The position numbers and the translations under genes are program-made. A DNA stretch of 64,000 nucleotides, from positions 1 through 64,000 of the forward strand of contig JADIYN010000030.1 in assembly GCA_016705335.1 (NCBI GenBank), given 5' to 3'. Under the pieces are notes generated by a model. The model saw only the letters and a program-made list of their open reading frames with translations. It did no database searches and was not told the origin of the DNA. Source of the DNA: Draconibacterium sp. (GTDB lineage Bacteria; Bacteroidota; Bacteroidia; Bacteroidales; Prolixibacteraceae). This document shows positions 54,741-64,000 of this stretch, one piece after another (positions within the stretch are counted from its first letter, which is position 1; each line of letters begins with the position of its first letter).

Positions 54741-54804
54741 AATTCTTTTTTAAATTTTTTGAAAAATGTGGCGCAAAGATAGGATAAAAAACTAATAAAA
54801 AAAT

Positions 54805-54915
54805 AGCCTCCCTAAATCCCTCCAAAGGAGGGAAATTCAGAAACCTGCTATAAATTTATTTTTTGTTTAAAATTTGTTTTTCTAACTCCCTCCTTTGGAG
54901 AGGCCGGGGGAGGCT
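54805..54915. repeat. MITE-like element with 29-bp terminal inverted repeats
   Basis: The ends AGCCTCCC...CTCCAAAGGAGGGA and TCCCTCCTTTGGAG...GGGAGGCT are inverted copies differing mainly in an internal six bases; each end is itself palindromic (TCCAAAGGA). The centre is A/T-rich and non-coding. It sits exactly between rfbB's stop and rpsP, and can act as a terminator. Confidence 0.7.
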
Positions 54916-54920
54916 TTTTT

Positions 54921-55971
54921 TTACCTCTTCACATACTGTTGTTCGTAGTATTTTTTATAATCGCCGGAAGTTACATTTTCCAACCATTCAGTATTTTCAA
55001 GATACCAATCGATTGTTTTTTCGATGCCTTCTTCAAATTGCAGGGAAGGTTCCCAACCGAGTTCGCGTTTAATTTTTGTAGCGTCAATTGCATAACGTAA
55101 ATCATGCCCGGCGCGGTCTTTTACATAGGAAATAAGTTTTCAGATTCTCCTTTTTCGCGACCAAGTTTTCATCCATTTTCAGGCACATCACTTTAATTAA
55201 ATCAATGTTTGTCCATTCGTTGAAACCGCCAATATTATAGGTTTCACCAATTTTTCCCTTATGGTAAATAACATCAATTGCCCGTGCATGATCAACAACC
55301 CAAAGCCAGTCGCGAACGTTTTCGCCTTTTCCGTAAACAGGAAGTGGTTTGTTGTTCTTTATATTGTGAATGAAAAGAGGGATTAGTTTTTCGGGAAACT
55401 GAAAAGACCCGTAATTATTTGAACAGTTTGATATAACCGATGGCAATCCGAAAGTATCAAGATAGGCTCTGACAAAATGGTCGGAACTGGCTTTTGATGC
55501 AGAATATGGACTGTGCGGATCGTAGGCGGTTTCTTCCAGTAAACATTCCTTCGGCACCCAACGAACCATAAACTTCATCGGTTGAAATATGATAAAAACG
55601 TTTACCTTCCAAATTATCTTTCCAAATGTGTTTTGCCGCATTCAGCAATTTACTCGTTCCAATTACGTTGGTAAAAAAAATTCGGTTGGGTTCGAAATTG
55701 AACGATCAACATGTGATTCGGCTGCGAGGTGAATTACGCCGTCAAACTTTCTTTCCTCAAAAAGTTTTTGGATAAAATCAGCGTCAACAATATCGCCTTT
55801 TACAAACTCGTAGTTGGGTTTGTTTTCAATATCTTTTAGGTTGTTGAGATTTCCTGCATAAGTCAATTTGTCGAGGTTTACGATTTTATAATCAGGATAT
55901 TTTTCGACAAATAAGCGAACAACGTGCGAACCGATAAATCCAGCACCGCCGGTGATTAAAATTGTTTTCAT
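54921..55971 (-). CDS. rfbB: dTDP-glucose 4,6-dehydratase (frameshifted)
   Basis: Converts dTDP-glucose to dTDP-4-keto-6-deoxyglucose for rhamnose and other deoxysugars. Rossmann motif ILITGGAGFIGSHVVRLF, GVIHLAAESHVDRSISNPTE, STDEVYGSLG and the catalytic Tyr/Lys in SPYSASKASSDHFVRAYLDT. SNCSNNYGSFQFPEKLIPLF and GKGENVRDWLWVVDHARAID are diagnostic. Breaks near 55655, 55545 and 55140 interrupt it; the final part ends GWEPSLQFEEGIEKTIDWYL and KKYYEQQYVKR. Restored length about 350 aa. The rmlA/C/D partners are not in the window; galE is upstream on the same strand. Confidence 0.92.
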
Positions 55972-56036
55972 AAAGTAATATTTACCTGATATTAAAAAAA
56001 ATTACCAAAAGAATGGCAGCCAAAAGAAACTTAACC

Positions 56037-57064
56037 TTAATTTATCCCCCTCACATGTTTTTCCCACTTCCATGCCGAAAGTAAAGTTTCTTCCAATCCT
56101 TTTCGGCTGTCCAGCCCAATTCTTCGTTTGCATAAACAGTGTCGGCCCATATTTGTTCTATGTCGCCGGCACGTCGGGCAACAATTTTATAATTAAGTTT
56201 TATCCCTGTAGCATTTTCGAATCCTTTAATAATTTGCAAAACTGATACACCTGTACCTGTCCCTAAATTAAAAATTTCGTAATTCAATTTGTTTTTTCCG
56301 TTAAGTAATCGTTCTATCGCAATAACATGTGCTTTTGCCAAATCAACAACATTTATATACTCACGCACTGCCGAACCATCAATAGTATTGTAATCATCGC
56401 CAAATACATTTAATTCTTTGCGCAGCCCGGCAGCTGTTTGTGTTACAAATGGCACAAGATTTTGTGGAACTCCCAGCGGTAACTCTCCAATTAAAGCACT
56501 TGGATGAGCGCCGATGGGGTTAAAATAACGCAGAGCAATTCCCTTTAATTGATGGTTTGCGAAAATTGTATCTCTCAAAATATCTTCATTCACCCGTTTT
56601 GTATTTCCGTAAGGTGATTCTGCATCTTTGCGCGGTGTTTGTTCTGTTACCGGTAAAACATCAGGTTGACCGTAAACTGTGCATGATGAAGAAAACACAA
56701 TATTCGGGATACTGAATTTTATCTGGCATTCAAGTAAATTCATGAGTGTAACCAAATTATTCCGGTAATACATAAGTGGTTTTTCAACCGACTCTCCCAC
56801 TGCTTTTGAAGCAGCAAAATGGATAATTGCCTGAATTCCCTCATTTCGTATAAAAAAATCTTCAGTTTTGTCTTTGTCGATCAGATTGAACTGTTCAAAG
56901 CCAGGTTTTATTCCGGTAATTTTTTCAATATTTTTTAAAACTTCACTACTTGAATTTGAAAGATCATCAATAATAATTACTTCATAACCCGATAGCTGCA
57001 GTTCAACAACAGTATGAGAACCAATATATCCGGTACCGCCGGTAACTAATATTTTATTTGCCAT
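56037..57064 (-). CDS. galE: UDP-glucose 4-epimerase (3' frameshift)
   Basis: Interconverts UDP-glucose and UDP-galactose with bound NAD. Motifs: KILVTGGTGYIGSHTVVELQ, FAASKAVGESVEKPLMYYRN, VFSSSCTVYGQPD, catalytic YxxxK in ESPYGNTKRVNEDILRD, and ALRYFNPIGAHPSALIGELP. Near 56095 the frame changes; the other frame gives the expected ending LEETLLSAWKWEKHVRGIN at 56037. About 342 aa restored. Same strand and close to rfbB, so both may supply nucleotide sugars for surface glycans. Confidence 0.94.
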
Positions 57065-57331
57065 TTTTTATTTGCTAGGTAAATCATGATTCTGTTTATA
57101 ATTTATTTTCAATTGTTTTTTAATGTTGCAGTTTGAATCCAGTTTCAAATGTGTTCATTCAATTGGAATTCCATTTTACCAGTTTTAAATACAAACATAC
57201 CTATGTTTTCTATTTTATAAAAACAATTTAACTTCATTAACGCTTAACTTAAAAAGTACTTTGCATTTACCTGCTAATATTCATATTTTAGCCTAAAATA
57301 ATAATTCAAATATTTCGTAAAATTCAACTAT

Positions 57332-58483
57332 ATGGTTTTGAACTTAAGTAATTTCATATACAGCCTTTTATTGGAAAACGACACAGTAATCATTCCCGGA
57401 TTTGGGGCATTTGTGTCAACTTACAAGCCTGCGGTTATACTCGAAAACGAAATAAAACCTCCCTCAAAAGAAATTTCGTTTACCCAGAAAATCAAAAATA
57501 ATGATGGTATGCTTGCAGAAATCATTGCCCGGAAAGCAAAGATATCTCAATCGTATGCCATGAAAAGAATTGAAAAGGCACACGAAAATATGCTTTATGA
57601 ATTGGACAAAGGAGAAACTGTTATTATTGAGAATATAGGAACACTCGTTTACAACGAAAAAAACGAAATTCAGTTTACTCCTTTTCAGGATGAAAATTTG
57701 CTTTTGGATTCTTTTGGTCTCGAAACCATTTCGAAGGAAGATGTGATTAAAAAAATCGAAATTGTAAATATTGAAACTCCGGTAATTGAAGAAGTTGTTG
57801 ATCCTGAAGAAATAGCTGAAATTATTGATGAAACCGAAACTGAATCAATTGTTGCACCAATAGAGGAAGAAACAGAAATAAAAGCTGAAGAAATTATCAG
57901 CCCGGTGATTGAAAAAGAGGATGAAGTTATTCAGGAAAAAAAATCAGAAATAAAACATTTTCCGGAATTTAAAACTGCAGAAAAATCTGAAAGGCACGAA
58001 GAAAGGAAAAAAACTGGCTGGTATTGGTATCTGCTAATTTTGATACCCATTTTGATAACTGGTTTTTTCATTTTAAACAACAAATCAAAAAACAGTGAAA
58101 CCACAACTGATACTGAAGTAAGTTCAAATATTCAGCAACAAAATACACAACCGGAAACTGCTGTTCCTGTTGATTCCACTGAAAATAATTTGGATGATAC
58201 CATTGAACCCGAAACGGCAATGAATGTTAGTCCCGAAAAAACAGTATCAAATGGAGTTTCAAAATTTTACATTGTTGGAGGAGGTTTTAAAAACGAAGAA
58301 AAAGTTGAAAAATACATTCTTAAGTTAAAGGAAAAAGGGATAAATGGTTTTGCTTTGGGGCAAAAAGGCAAATTGTATCTTGTTGGTATTGATTCATTTG
58401 ACAATGAATCTGATGCTCAGGAATCACTAAATAAACTTGTAAAAGCAAATCCGGGATGGAATCTTTGGATTTATGAAAAATAA
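57332..58483 (+). CDS. HU-domain and SPOR-domain membrane protein
   Basis: 383 aa. Residues 1-125 form a CCDC81-type HU domain (LSNFIYSLLLENDTVIIPGF, AKISQSYAMKRIEKAHENML, GETVIIENIGTLVYNEKN). An acidic Glu/Ile-rich linker follows, then a single membrane helix at about 228-248 (WYWYLLILIPILITGFFILN), a Thr/Gln/Asn-rich spacer, and a C-terminal SPOR domain (SKFYIVGGGFKNEEKVEKYI, GINGFALGQKGKLYLVGIDS). SPOR domains bind denuded peptidoglycan at division sites; the cytoplasmic HU part could bind DNA or protein. The family is widespread in Bacteroidota with unknown role. Confidence 0.9.
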   Translation: MVLNLSNFIYSLLLENDTVIIPGFGAFVSTYKPAVILENEIKPPSKEISFTQKIKNNDGMLAEIIARKAKISQSYAMKRIEKAHENMLYELDKGETVIIENIGTLVYNEKNEIQFTPFQDENLLLDSFGLETISKEDVIKKIEIVNIETPVIEEVVDPEEIAEIIDETETESIVAPIEEETEIKAEEIISPVIEKEDEVIQEKKSEIKHFPEFKTAEKSERHEERKKTGWYWYLLILIPILITGFFILNNKSKNSETTTDTEVSSNIQQQNTQPETAVPVDSTENNLDDTIEPETAMNVSPEKTVSNGVSKFYIVGGGFKNEEKVEKYILKLKEKGINGFALGQKGKLYLVGIDSFDNESDAQESLNKLVKANPGWNLWIYEK

Positions 58484-58599
58484 TTTAATCATATTAATTG
58501 AAATGCGCCATCCCGATTACTCGGCACAGATAAACCATTAAATGACATTTTCTATGATAAATAAAGGGAATACCTTATAGAATTAACAATTATAACGAG

Positions 58600-60956
58600 A
58601 TGAAAAAACTAACTAAACCTTTCCTTTTTGTATTGACCATTTTTGTATGCATAACGTCATTTAAAAAGCATGATACAAAAATAGTAACCGGTGGTCCGGA
58701 AATAGTATCATTTAAAGTTCTGCCGTTTGAACTTAAAGATATTCAATTGCTTGACGGACCTTTTAAACATGCTACTGAACTTAATATTCAATCCCTGCTA
58801 AATTATCAACCCGACAGATTGTTGTCCAAATTTCGAAGTGAGGCTGGACTTAAACCAAAGGCAGAACCATACGGAGGCTGGGAAGCCATGACTATTGCCG
58901 GGCATAGTCTGGGACATTATTTAAGCGCTTGTGCCTTAATGTACAGCACAACCGGAGACCAGCGTTTAGGGTTAATTATATTGTTGCCGAACTCGATACG
59001 TGTCAACAAGCCGATGGAAACGGTTATATCGGTGCTTTCCCAAAGGGGAAAAGGATTTTGGAAGATGAAGTTGCCAAAGGAAATATTCGGGCACAGGGTT
59101 TTGATTTAAACGGGATTTGGGTGCCATTTTATACCGAACACAAAGTAATGGCGGGGCTTTTTGAAGCTTATGATTTATGCGGAAACACAAAAGCACTCGA
59201 AATCAATATACGTTTTGCCGATTGGTTAAACTCTATTGTTTCAGGGCTGAATGAAGAACAAATTCAAAAAATGCTGAATTGCGAACATGGCGGAATCAAT
59301 GAATCTTTGGCAGAATTGTATGCAAAAACCGGCGATGAAAAATACATGAAAATGTCCCGGATTTTTCATCACAAGGCAATTCTTGATCCGCTTTCAAATG
59401 GGATTGATATTTTGCCGGGAAAACATGCAAATACCCAGATTCCTAAGCTTGTTGGGCTTGCGCGTCGATACGAACTTTCCGGTGATTCAACCGACCGCAA
59501 AACTGCAGAATTTTTCTGGGACAGGGTGGTCAACCATCATTCGTATGTTACCGGAGGCCATTGCAACCACGAGTATTTTGGTCCGCCCGACACGTTGCGC
59601 AATCAATTAAGTGACGAAACCACTGAAACCTGCAATGTTTACAATATGTTGAAACTTTCAGAACACCTTTTTGAATGGGAAGCTTCGCCTAAAGTGGCCG
59701 ATTTTTATGAAAGGGCATTATTCAACCATATCCTTTCATCGCAACACCCCGAAACCGGACATGTAATCTACAACCTGTCGCTTGAAATGGGCAGCCACAA
59801 AGAATACCAGGACCCCGAATCATTTACTTGTTGCGTTGGTTCAGGGATGGAAAACCATTCAAAATACGGCAGAAATATTTTCTTTCATAATAATGACGAG
59901 TTGTACATTTCACAATTTATTGCGGCGGAATTAACATGGAAAGAAAAAGGTTTGAAAATTAGGCAGGAAACTAATTTCCCTGATGAACAAACAAGCAGGT
60001 TGGTAATTTCGTGTGAAGAAACTGTTCCATTAACAATCCAAATCCGTTATCCAAAATGGGCTGAAAACGGAATGCAAATAAAAGTAAACGGTAAAAACAA
60101 AAGAATAAAAGAAAAACCGGGCAGTTTTGCAGGTATAACCAGATACTGGAAAAATGGGGATGTGGTGGAAATTAACTTCCCGTTTTCACTGCGGCTTGAA
60201 ACCATGCCCGATGATTCAACCCGCGTAGCTATTTTTTACGGGCCACTTGTTTTGGCCGGCGATCTGGGTGCTGAAAACGATTCGAACCGGTTTAATCCTG
60301 ATTTTGTTCCGGTAATAATGACAGAAAACCGGGACCCAAAAAATTGGCTGAAACTGGTTGAAGGTCAGTCAAATACTTTCGAAACACAAAATGTTGGCCG
60401 CCCGCATGAAATAGTGTTCAAACCATTTTACGCCACACACAACCGCAGCTATTCGGTTTATTTCGATATGTTTTCGGAGAAGGGTTGGGAAGATCACCAA
60501 CGGGATTATCTGCAAAAACTCGAAATAAAAAAACAATTGGAAGCAGCAACTGTCGATTTTTTTCAACCCGGCGAAATGCAACCTGAAAGGGAACACAATT
60601 TTAAAGATTCGAAAACATGGACCGGCCAAAATAAAAACCGGAAGTTTCGTGAAGCAGATCGTGGCGGATGGTTTTCATGCGAAATGAAAGTAAATAAAAA
60701 TGAACCTGCTGATTTGGTTTGCGAATATTGGGGCGGTTACACAGGAAGCAAAACTTTCGATATTTTAATAAATGACAAAATTATTGCGACCGAGAATATT
60801 TCAAACAAAAATCCCGGTGAATTTATGAACGTGACCTATGAAATACCTCAGAATCTGATTTCGGGGAAAACAAAAATTACAGTTAAATTTTTGCCCCATG
60901 ACGGGCATCGGGCAGGGCCTGTTTTTGGAGTGCGCACAGTAAAACGAGAGGTTTAA
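58600..60956 (+). CDS. GH127 beta-L-arabinofuranosidase-like glycoside hydrolase, exported (frameshifted)
   Basis: Start MKKLTKPFLFVLTIFVCITS is a signal peptide. The catalytic (alpha/alpha)6 barrel has LKDIQLLDGPFKHATELNIQ, FRSEAGLKPKAEPYGGWEAM and GHSLGHYLSACALMYSTTGD. After a break near 58960 it continues LDTCQQADGNGYIGAFPKGK, CEHGGINESLAELYAKTGDE, TGGHCNHEYFGPPDTLRNQL and the Cys-Glu zinc site region ETTETCNVYNMLKLSEHLF with FTCCVGSGMENHSKYG. These cysteines and glutamate fit the GH127/DUF1680 metal-cysteine mechanism. Restored length about 785 aa, and a C-terminal beta domain is present. It removes terminal arabinofuranose from plant glycans; the substrate is not proven here. Confidence 0.9.
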
Positions 60957-60958
60957 AA

Positions 60959-61390
60959 CTAACTTTTACTTTCGAGATAATTTTTTAAAGAAGTACCTAA
61001 TATAAAATTCCAGCCTTCTTCAAAGTTCCTTGGCGCAAGGTCGGGATTTTCTTTTGGGAAAGTTTCAAAACCTGAATGAGTGAGTTTCAGTATTGTTGCT
61101 TCATTTCCTTTTTGTTCAATTTCAAAGCATAAAATGGTTTCTCCCGGTATTCCCTCGTAACTCCATGTATGACAAAGTTTTTTGCCAAAAATCACCTCGG
61201 TAATTTTGCAAATATGCAGATACTGCCTTGTTTCAGTCCCACCCCAAAACGTGAATTCAAAACCAACTTCGGGTTTAAATTCTTCCATATCAAAATACCA
61301 GAGTTTCATTTGCTCTTTCACAGTCAAAGCTTCCCAAAGTTTTTCAGATGTTGTTTTGTAACTGAATTCTTTAAATACTGGCTTTTCCAT
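60959..61390 (-). CDS. SRPBCC (AHSA1/START-like) domain protein
   Basis: 143 aa. The AHSA1-like helix-grip fold is seen in YKTTSEKLWEALTVKEQMKL, WYFDMEEFKPEVGFEFTFWG, LCHTWSYEGIPGETILCFEI and ILKLTHSGFETFP, ending with EEGWNFILGTSLKNYLES. Such proteins bind hydrophobic ligands or act as Hsp90 co-factors; no specific ligand is suggested. It is convergent with the GH127 gene, only 2 bp apart. Confidence 0.9.
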   Translation of the reverse strand: MEKPVFKEFSYKTTSEKLWEALTVKEQMKLWYFDMEEFKPEVGFEFTFWGGTETRQYLHICKITEVIFGKKLCHTWSYEGIPGETILCFEIEQKGNEATILKLTHSGFETFPKENPDLAPRNFEEGWNFILGTSLKNYLESKS

Positions 61391-61553
61391 TTTTATCTGT
61401 TTGTTTTTTCCCTAACAATTATACAAAAGTTAAAGTTCTGAATTTTTCAGCTTAGCGGTTTTTAATAATTTACAGGAGATTCTTTTCAGGAACCAAAATA
61501 TTTCAAACCGGAATTTTGTACATTGCAAACTAATAAACCAACAGCTAAAAACT

Positions 61554-62873
61554 ATGAATCCATCAAGAAGAAGTTTTCTAAAGAAATCAGCCGTTGCAAT
61601 TTCTGCAACAACAGTAATTCCGTCAAAAGTCTGGTCGGCACAATTTGCTCCCGGCGACAAAGTGAATGTTGCCTTAATAGGCTGTCGAAACATGGGTTTT
61701 GGAATATTAAAACACCACCTTGATACAGGAATGGTGAATTGTGTTGCTCTTTGCGATATTGATGAAAACGTACTGAAGGAAAAATCAGATTCAGTAAAAA
61801 AAGATTACAACCAGTCGCCTGAATTGTTTAAGGATTTTCGAAAAGTCCTTGAACGTAAGGATATTGATTCAGTAATTATTGGTACTCCCGATCACTGGCA
61901 CTGCCTGATAATGGTTGAAGCCTGTAAAGCAGATAAAGATGTATATGTTGAAAAACCGATGGCAAACACAATTAGTGAATGTAATATTATGGTAAAAGCT
62001 GCCAACCGTTATAACAGGGTTGTTCAGGTGGGACAGCAACAGCGCGACGGAAAGGTTTTTATTGATTGTATGAACCTGATAAAAGGTGGCGAAATAGGCA
62101 CTTTACGCAAGATAAATATCTGGGCTAATTTTAATTACGGTCTGGGAACTGTTCCGGTTCCCGATGGTCCTGTTCCAGCTGGTGTTGACTACGATTTTTG
62201 GTTAGGGCCTGCCCCAAAACGTGCATTTAATCAGGCACGTTTTCACGGAAGCTGGCGTCATTACTGGGATTACGGCGGAGGCTTGATGAGTGATTGGGGA
62301 GTCCACCTGATTGATATGGGTCTTTGGGCCGGTAATATTACAGAAGCACCAAAAACAGTTATTACTTATGCTTCAAATCTGTCAAAACAAAAAATGGCCC
62401 GCGAAACTTTCGACACAATGAATGTTATTTATCCGAAAAATGATTTCGTGATTAACTATGATTTAACCGCCGGAATCCAGCAGGGACCGTACGATAGCGC
62501 TTATGGTATTCAGTTTATCGGTGAAAAGGGAACTTTGGTAGCCGACCGTAGCAAATATCATTTGTATCCTGAATGGGATGGCGAAAATAAAGCCCCCAAA
62601 GTCGAAGAAATCTCCTACGATAAAGGACAGGAATCACACCGCGAACATGTTGACAATTTCCTTTCCTGTATCAAATCACGTGAAAAAACTTCATGTCCAC
62701 CTGAAATTGGGCGGGCAGCAGCAGTTCATGTGCATATTGCAAATATTTCCGCTCGGGTTGGTCAACCCATTTTGGAATGGGACGATGCCGGTAACCGTTT
62801 TACCAACTGTGAAAAGGCAAATGCATTTATTACGCCGGTTTATCGCGCACCCTGGAAATTGCCTGAAGTTTAA
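61554..62873 (+). CDS. Exported Gfo/Idh/MocA-family oxidoreductase
   Basis: 439 aa. Twin-arginine-like signal PSRRSFLKKSAVAISATTVI, then the Rossmann domain (KVNVALIGCRNMGFGILKHH, DSVIIGTPDHWHCLIMVEAC, VYVEKPMANTISECN with the EKP Lys) and the GFO C-terminal domain (WRHYWDYGGGLMSDWGVHLI). It is the same branch of exported oxidoreductase as 9682-11193 but shorter. It is followed by an exported sugar isomerase-like gene 84 bp downstream, a frequent pairing in carbohydrate-degrading Bacteroidota. Substrate unknown. Confidence 0.9.
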   Translation: MNPSRRSFLKKSAVAISATTVIPSKVWSAQFAPGDKVNVALIGCRNMGFGILKHHLDTGMVNCVALCDIDENVLKEKSDSVKKDYNQSPELFKDFRKVLERKDIDSVIIGTPDHWHCLIMVEACKADKDVYVEKPMANTISECNIMVKAANRYNRVVQVGQQQRDGKVFIDCMNLIKGGEIGTLRKINIWANFNYGLGTVPVPDGPVPAGVDYDFWLGPAPKRAFNQARFHGSWRHYWDYGGGLMSDWGVHLIDMGLWAGNITEAPKTVITYASNLSKQKMARETFDTMNVIYPKNDFVINYDLTAGIQQGPYDSAYGIQFIGEKGTLVADRSKYHLYPEWDGENKAPKVEEISYDKGQESHREHVDNFLSCIKSREKTSCPPEIGRAAAVHVHIANISARVGQPILEWDDAGNRFTNCEKANAFITPVYRAPWKLPEV

Positions 62874-62957
62874 ATTCTGAATTAATACTATCAGATTTTG
62901 AAAATGAGTTTTTAGACTCGAAATTTTTATTCAACTGACAAAAAAAGGAACTTAACT

Positions 62958-63810
62958 ATGAATACGCGAAGAAATTTTTTAAAAACAAGTGCCTTTGCAA
63001 CTGCAGGCATTTTTGCCGCAAACCCGCTTTTATCATTCGCAGCAGAAGGGAAAAATAAACTGAAAAACTTCGGGTTTATTTCGGGAATTGCAGGTGAAGC
63101 AATGAAAGCTGATTGGAAAGGTACACTCAGGCAGGCCGTAGAATTTGGTTTTTCTGAAATTGAAGGTGGAAGTAATTTTGCCGGTTCTCCAAGGGAGTTT
63201 GTAACTTTTTGCAAAGAAATTGGCATAAAACCAATTGCCAGCGGCTCAAGTCTGGAACCCATGATGAAGGAACCTCAAAAGTTTTTTGACGACCAAAACG
63301 AGTTGGGAATGAAATACATAGTTTGTTACTGGCCCTGGTTGGGTGGTCGGCCGTTTATGCTTGATGATTGCAAAAAATCAGCAGAAATGTTAAATGAACT
63401 GGGAGAAAAAGCCAGTCAAAACGGCTTGCAACTGTTGTGGCACAACCACGACAATGAATTCCACGAAATGGAAGAAGGTTATCCTTTCGATTATTTGATG
63501 AAACACACCGACCCAAAATTAGTACAGTGCGAATTGGACATTTACTGGGTAAAAAAGGGTGGTGGCGACCCTTTGGCAATGCTTAAAAAAATATAAAGGA
63601 AGAATTCCAATCCTCCATGTAAAAGATATGGCAGAAGGTGCTGATCAGGATTTTATCTGCCCGGGTTCGGGAATTATTGATTTTGCCCCGATATTTAAAG
63701 AGGCAAACAAACAGGGAATTGAACATTATATTGTTGAACGTGACAACGAACCCGACGGGATTGGCTGCTTGCGGTCAAGCGGCGAGTTTTTGAGAAATAT
63801 TCGGTTTTAA
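62958..63810 (+). CDS. Exported sugar phosphate isomerase/epimerase-like protein (frameshifted)
   Basis: Twin-arginine-like signal NTRRNFLKTSAFATAGIFAA. TIM-barrel sequence: FGFSEIEGGSNFAGSPREFV, GMKYIVCYWPWLGGRPFMLD, NGLQLLWHNHDNEFHEMEEG and KLVQCELDIYWVKKGGGDPL. Near 63594 the frame breaks; the other frame restores YKGRIPILHVKDMAEGADQD, FICPGSGIIDFAPIFKEANK and HYIVERDNEPDGIGCLRSSG. Restored length about 283 aa. It follows the Gfo/Idh/MocA gene, with which it may act on the same carbohydrate. Confidence 0.88.
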
Positions 63811-63841
63811 CTAAAAATTAGTTGTAAGGAAAAAACAATAA

Positions 63842-64000
63842 TTAATAGCGATTAAATCCGCAAATTTCGTTCATCGGTTTGCGGATTTTTTGTCGCAGTT
63901 TATAACCTTCAGTTGGATATCCTAAAGTAATTACAAGACCAATTTTACGTTTTTCGGGAATATGTAATAGTTGTTTTATTTTATCTTCGTTGAACCACCC
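63842..64000 (-). CDS. Nitroreductase-family protein, C-terminal fragment (cut by window end)
   Basis: Minus-strand frame open to the window edge: GWFNEDKIKQLLHIPEKRKI, GLVITLGYPTEGYKLRQKIR and KPMNEICGFN before the stop at 63842-63844. This is the characteristic C-terminus of flavin-dependent nitroreductase-family proteins. The start lies outside the window. Confidence 0.75.
   Translation of the reverse strand, partial: GWFNEDKIKQLLHIPEKRKIGLVITLGYPTEGYKLRQKIRKPMNEICGFNRY
63854..63888 (+). terminator. Terminator hairpin overlapping the nitroreductase 3' end
   Basis: AAATCCGCAAA (63854-63864) and TTTGCGGATTT (63878-63888), a perfect 11-bp stem followed by a T run on the + strand. It lies inside the opposite gene's last codons. 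Confidence 0.8.

Overview
The window is AT-rich chromosomal DNA from a member of the Bacteroidota, probably the Marinilabiliales/Prolixibacteraceae side of the phylum. The phylum call rests on several signs: TAnnTTTG promoter boxes, a C-terminal type IX secretion (T9SS) sorting domain on a peptidase, GldA, the long Bacteroidota form of IspG, an HU-SPOR protein, DUF4097/DUF2807 proteins, and secreted Gfo/Idh/MocA oxidoreductases. The order-level call is inference. I saw no rRNA, tRNA, CRISPR array, transposase or phage gene.

Layout. 1-8.3 kb is a signalling locus: a TonB-like C-terminus, a LytS-type sensor kinase fused to a cysteine-less TlpA-like domain, an outer-membrane beta-barrel protein, a LytTR response regulator and a small exported protein. 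A matching pair of 21-bp-spaced direct repeats (TACCGTTTAATAA) lies before both the kinase and the barrel gene. 8.3-20.6 kb holds antioxidant genes (2-Cys peroxiredoxin, two OsmC proteins), a secreted oxidoreductase, gldA, ispG, a flavin reductase-like protein, an M3 peptidase, gcvH, tsaE and an alanine dehydrogenase. 20.6-28.9 kb has a T9SS-exported M1 peptidase next to a sialidase-like protein, a lipoprotein, a sugar isomerase, a DUF5009 membrane protein, an acyl-CoA synthetase and an exported redoxin. 28.9-31.9 kb is an ECF sigma / anti-sigma / two DUF4097 operon. 33.4-37.6 kb encodes both methylmalonyl-CoA mutase subunits. 37.8-47.7 kb has a membrane-anchored unknown, a beta-helix lipoprotein, a GNAT, metG, a collagen-like lipoprotein, an FAD oxidoreductase and a lysA-like decarboxylase. 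48.4-57.1 kb has a DUF4240 protein, a serine hydrolase, a glycosyltransferase, tsaC, mscL, a DUF2807 protein, rimM, rpsP, rfbB and galE. 57.3-64 kb has HU-SPOR, a GH127 enzyme, an SRPBCC protein, a second oxidoreductase/isomerase pair and the end of a nitroreductase.

Two intergenic regions (about 32.06-32.30 and 47.72-48.05 kb) hold the most unexplained structure. Each is an array of degenerate 20-22-bp repeats that runs on the + strand, turns at a central palindrome, and continues inverted. Each is followed about 100 bp later by a TACATTTGAAAAA promoter-like sequence and a tiny ORF starting ATGAAC. Their primary sequences differ but their architecture is the same.

Reading frames are broken by single-base indels in about twenty genes, including ones expected to be essential or highly conserved (metG, ispG, tsaE, tsaC, rpsP, rimM). 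The other frame restores the family sequence each time. I therefore read most breaks as consensus errors in the assembly, not true pseudogenes, and give full-length gene spans with the break noted.
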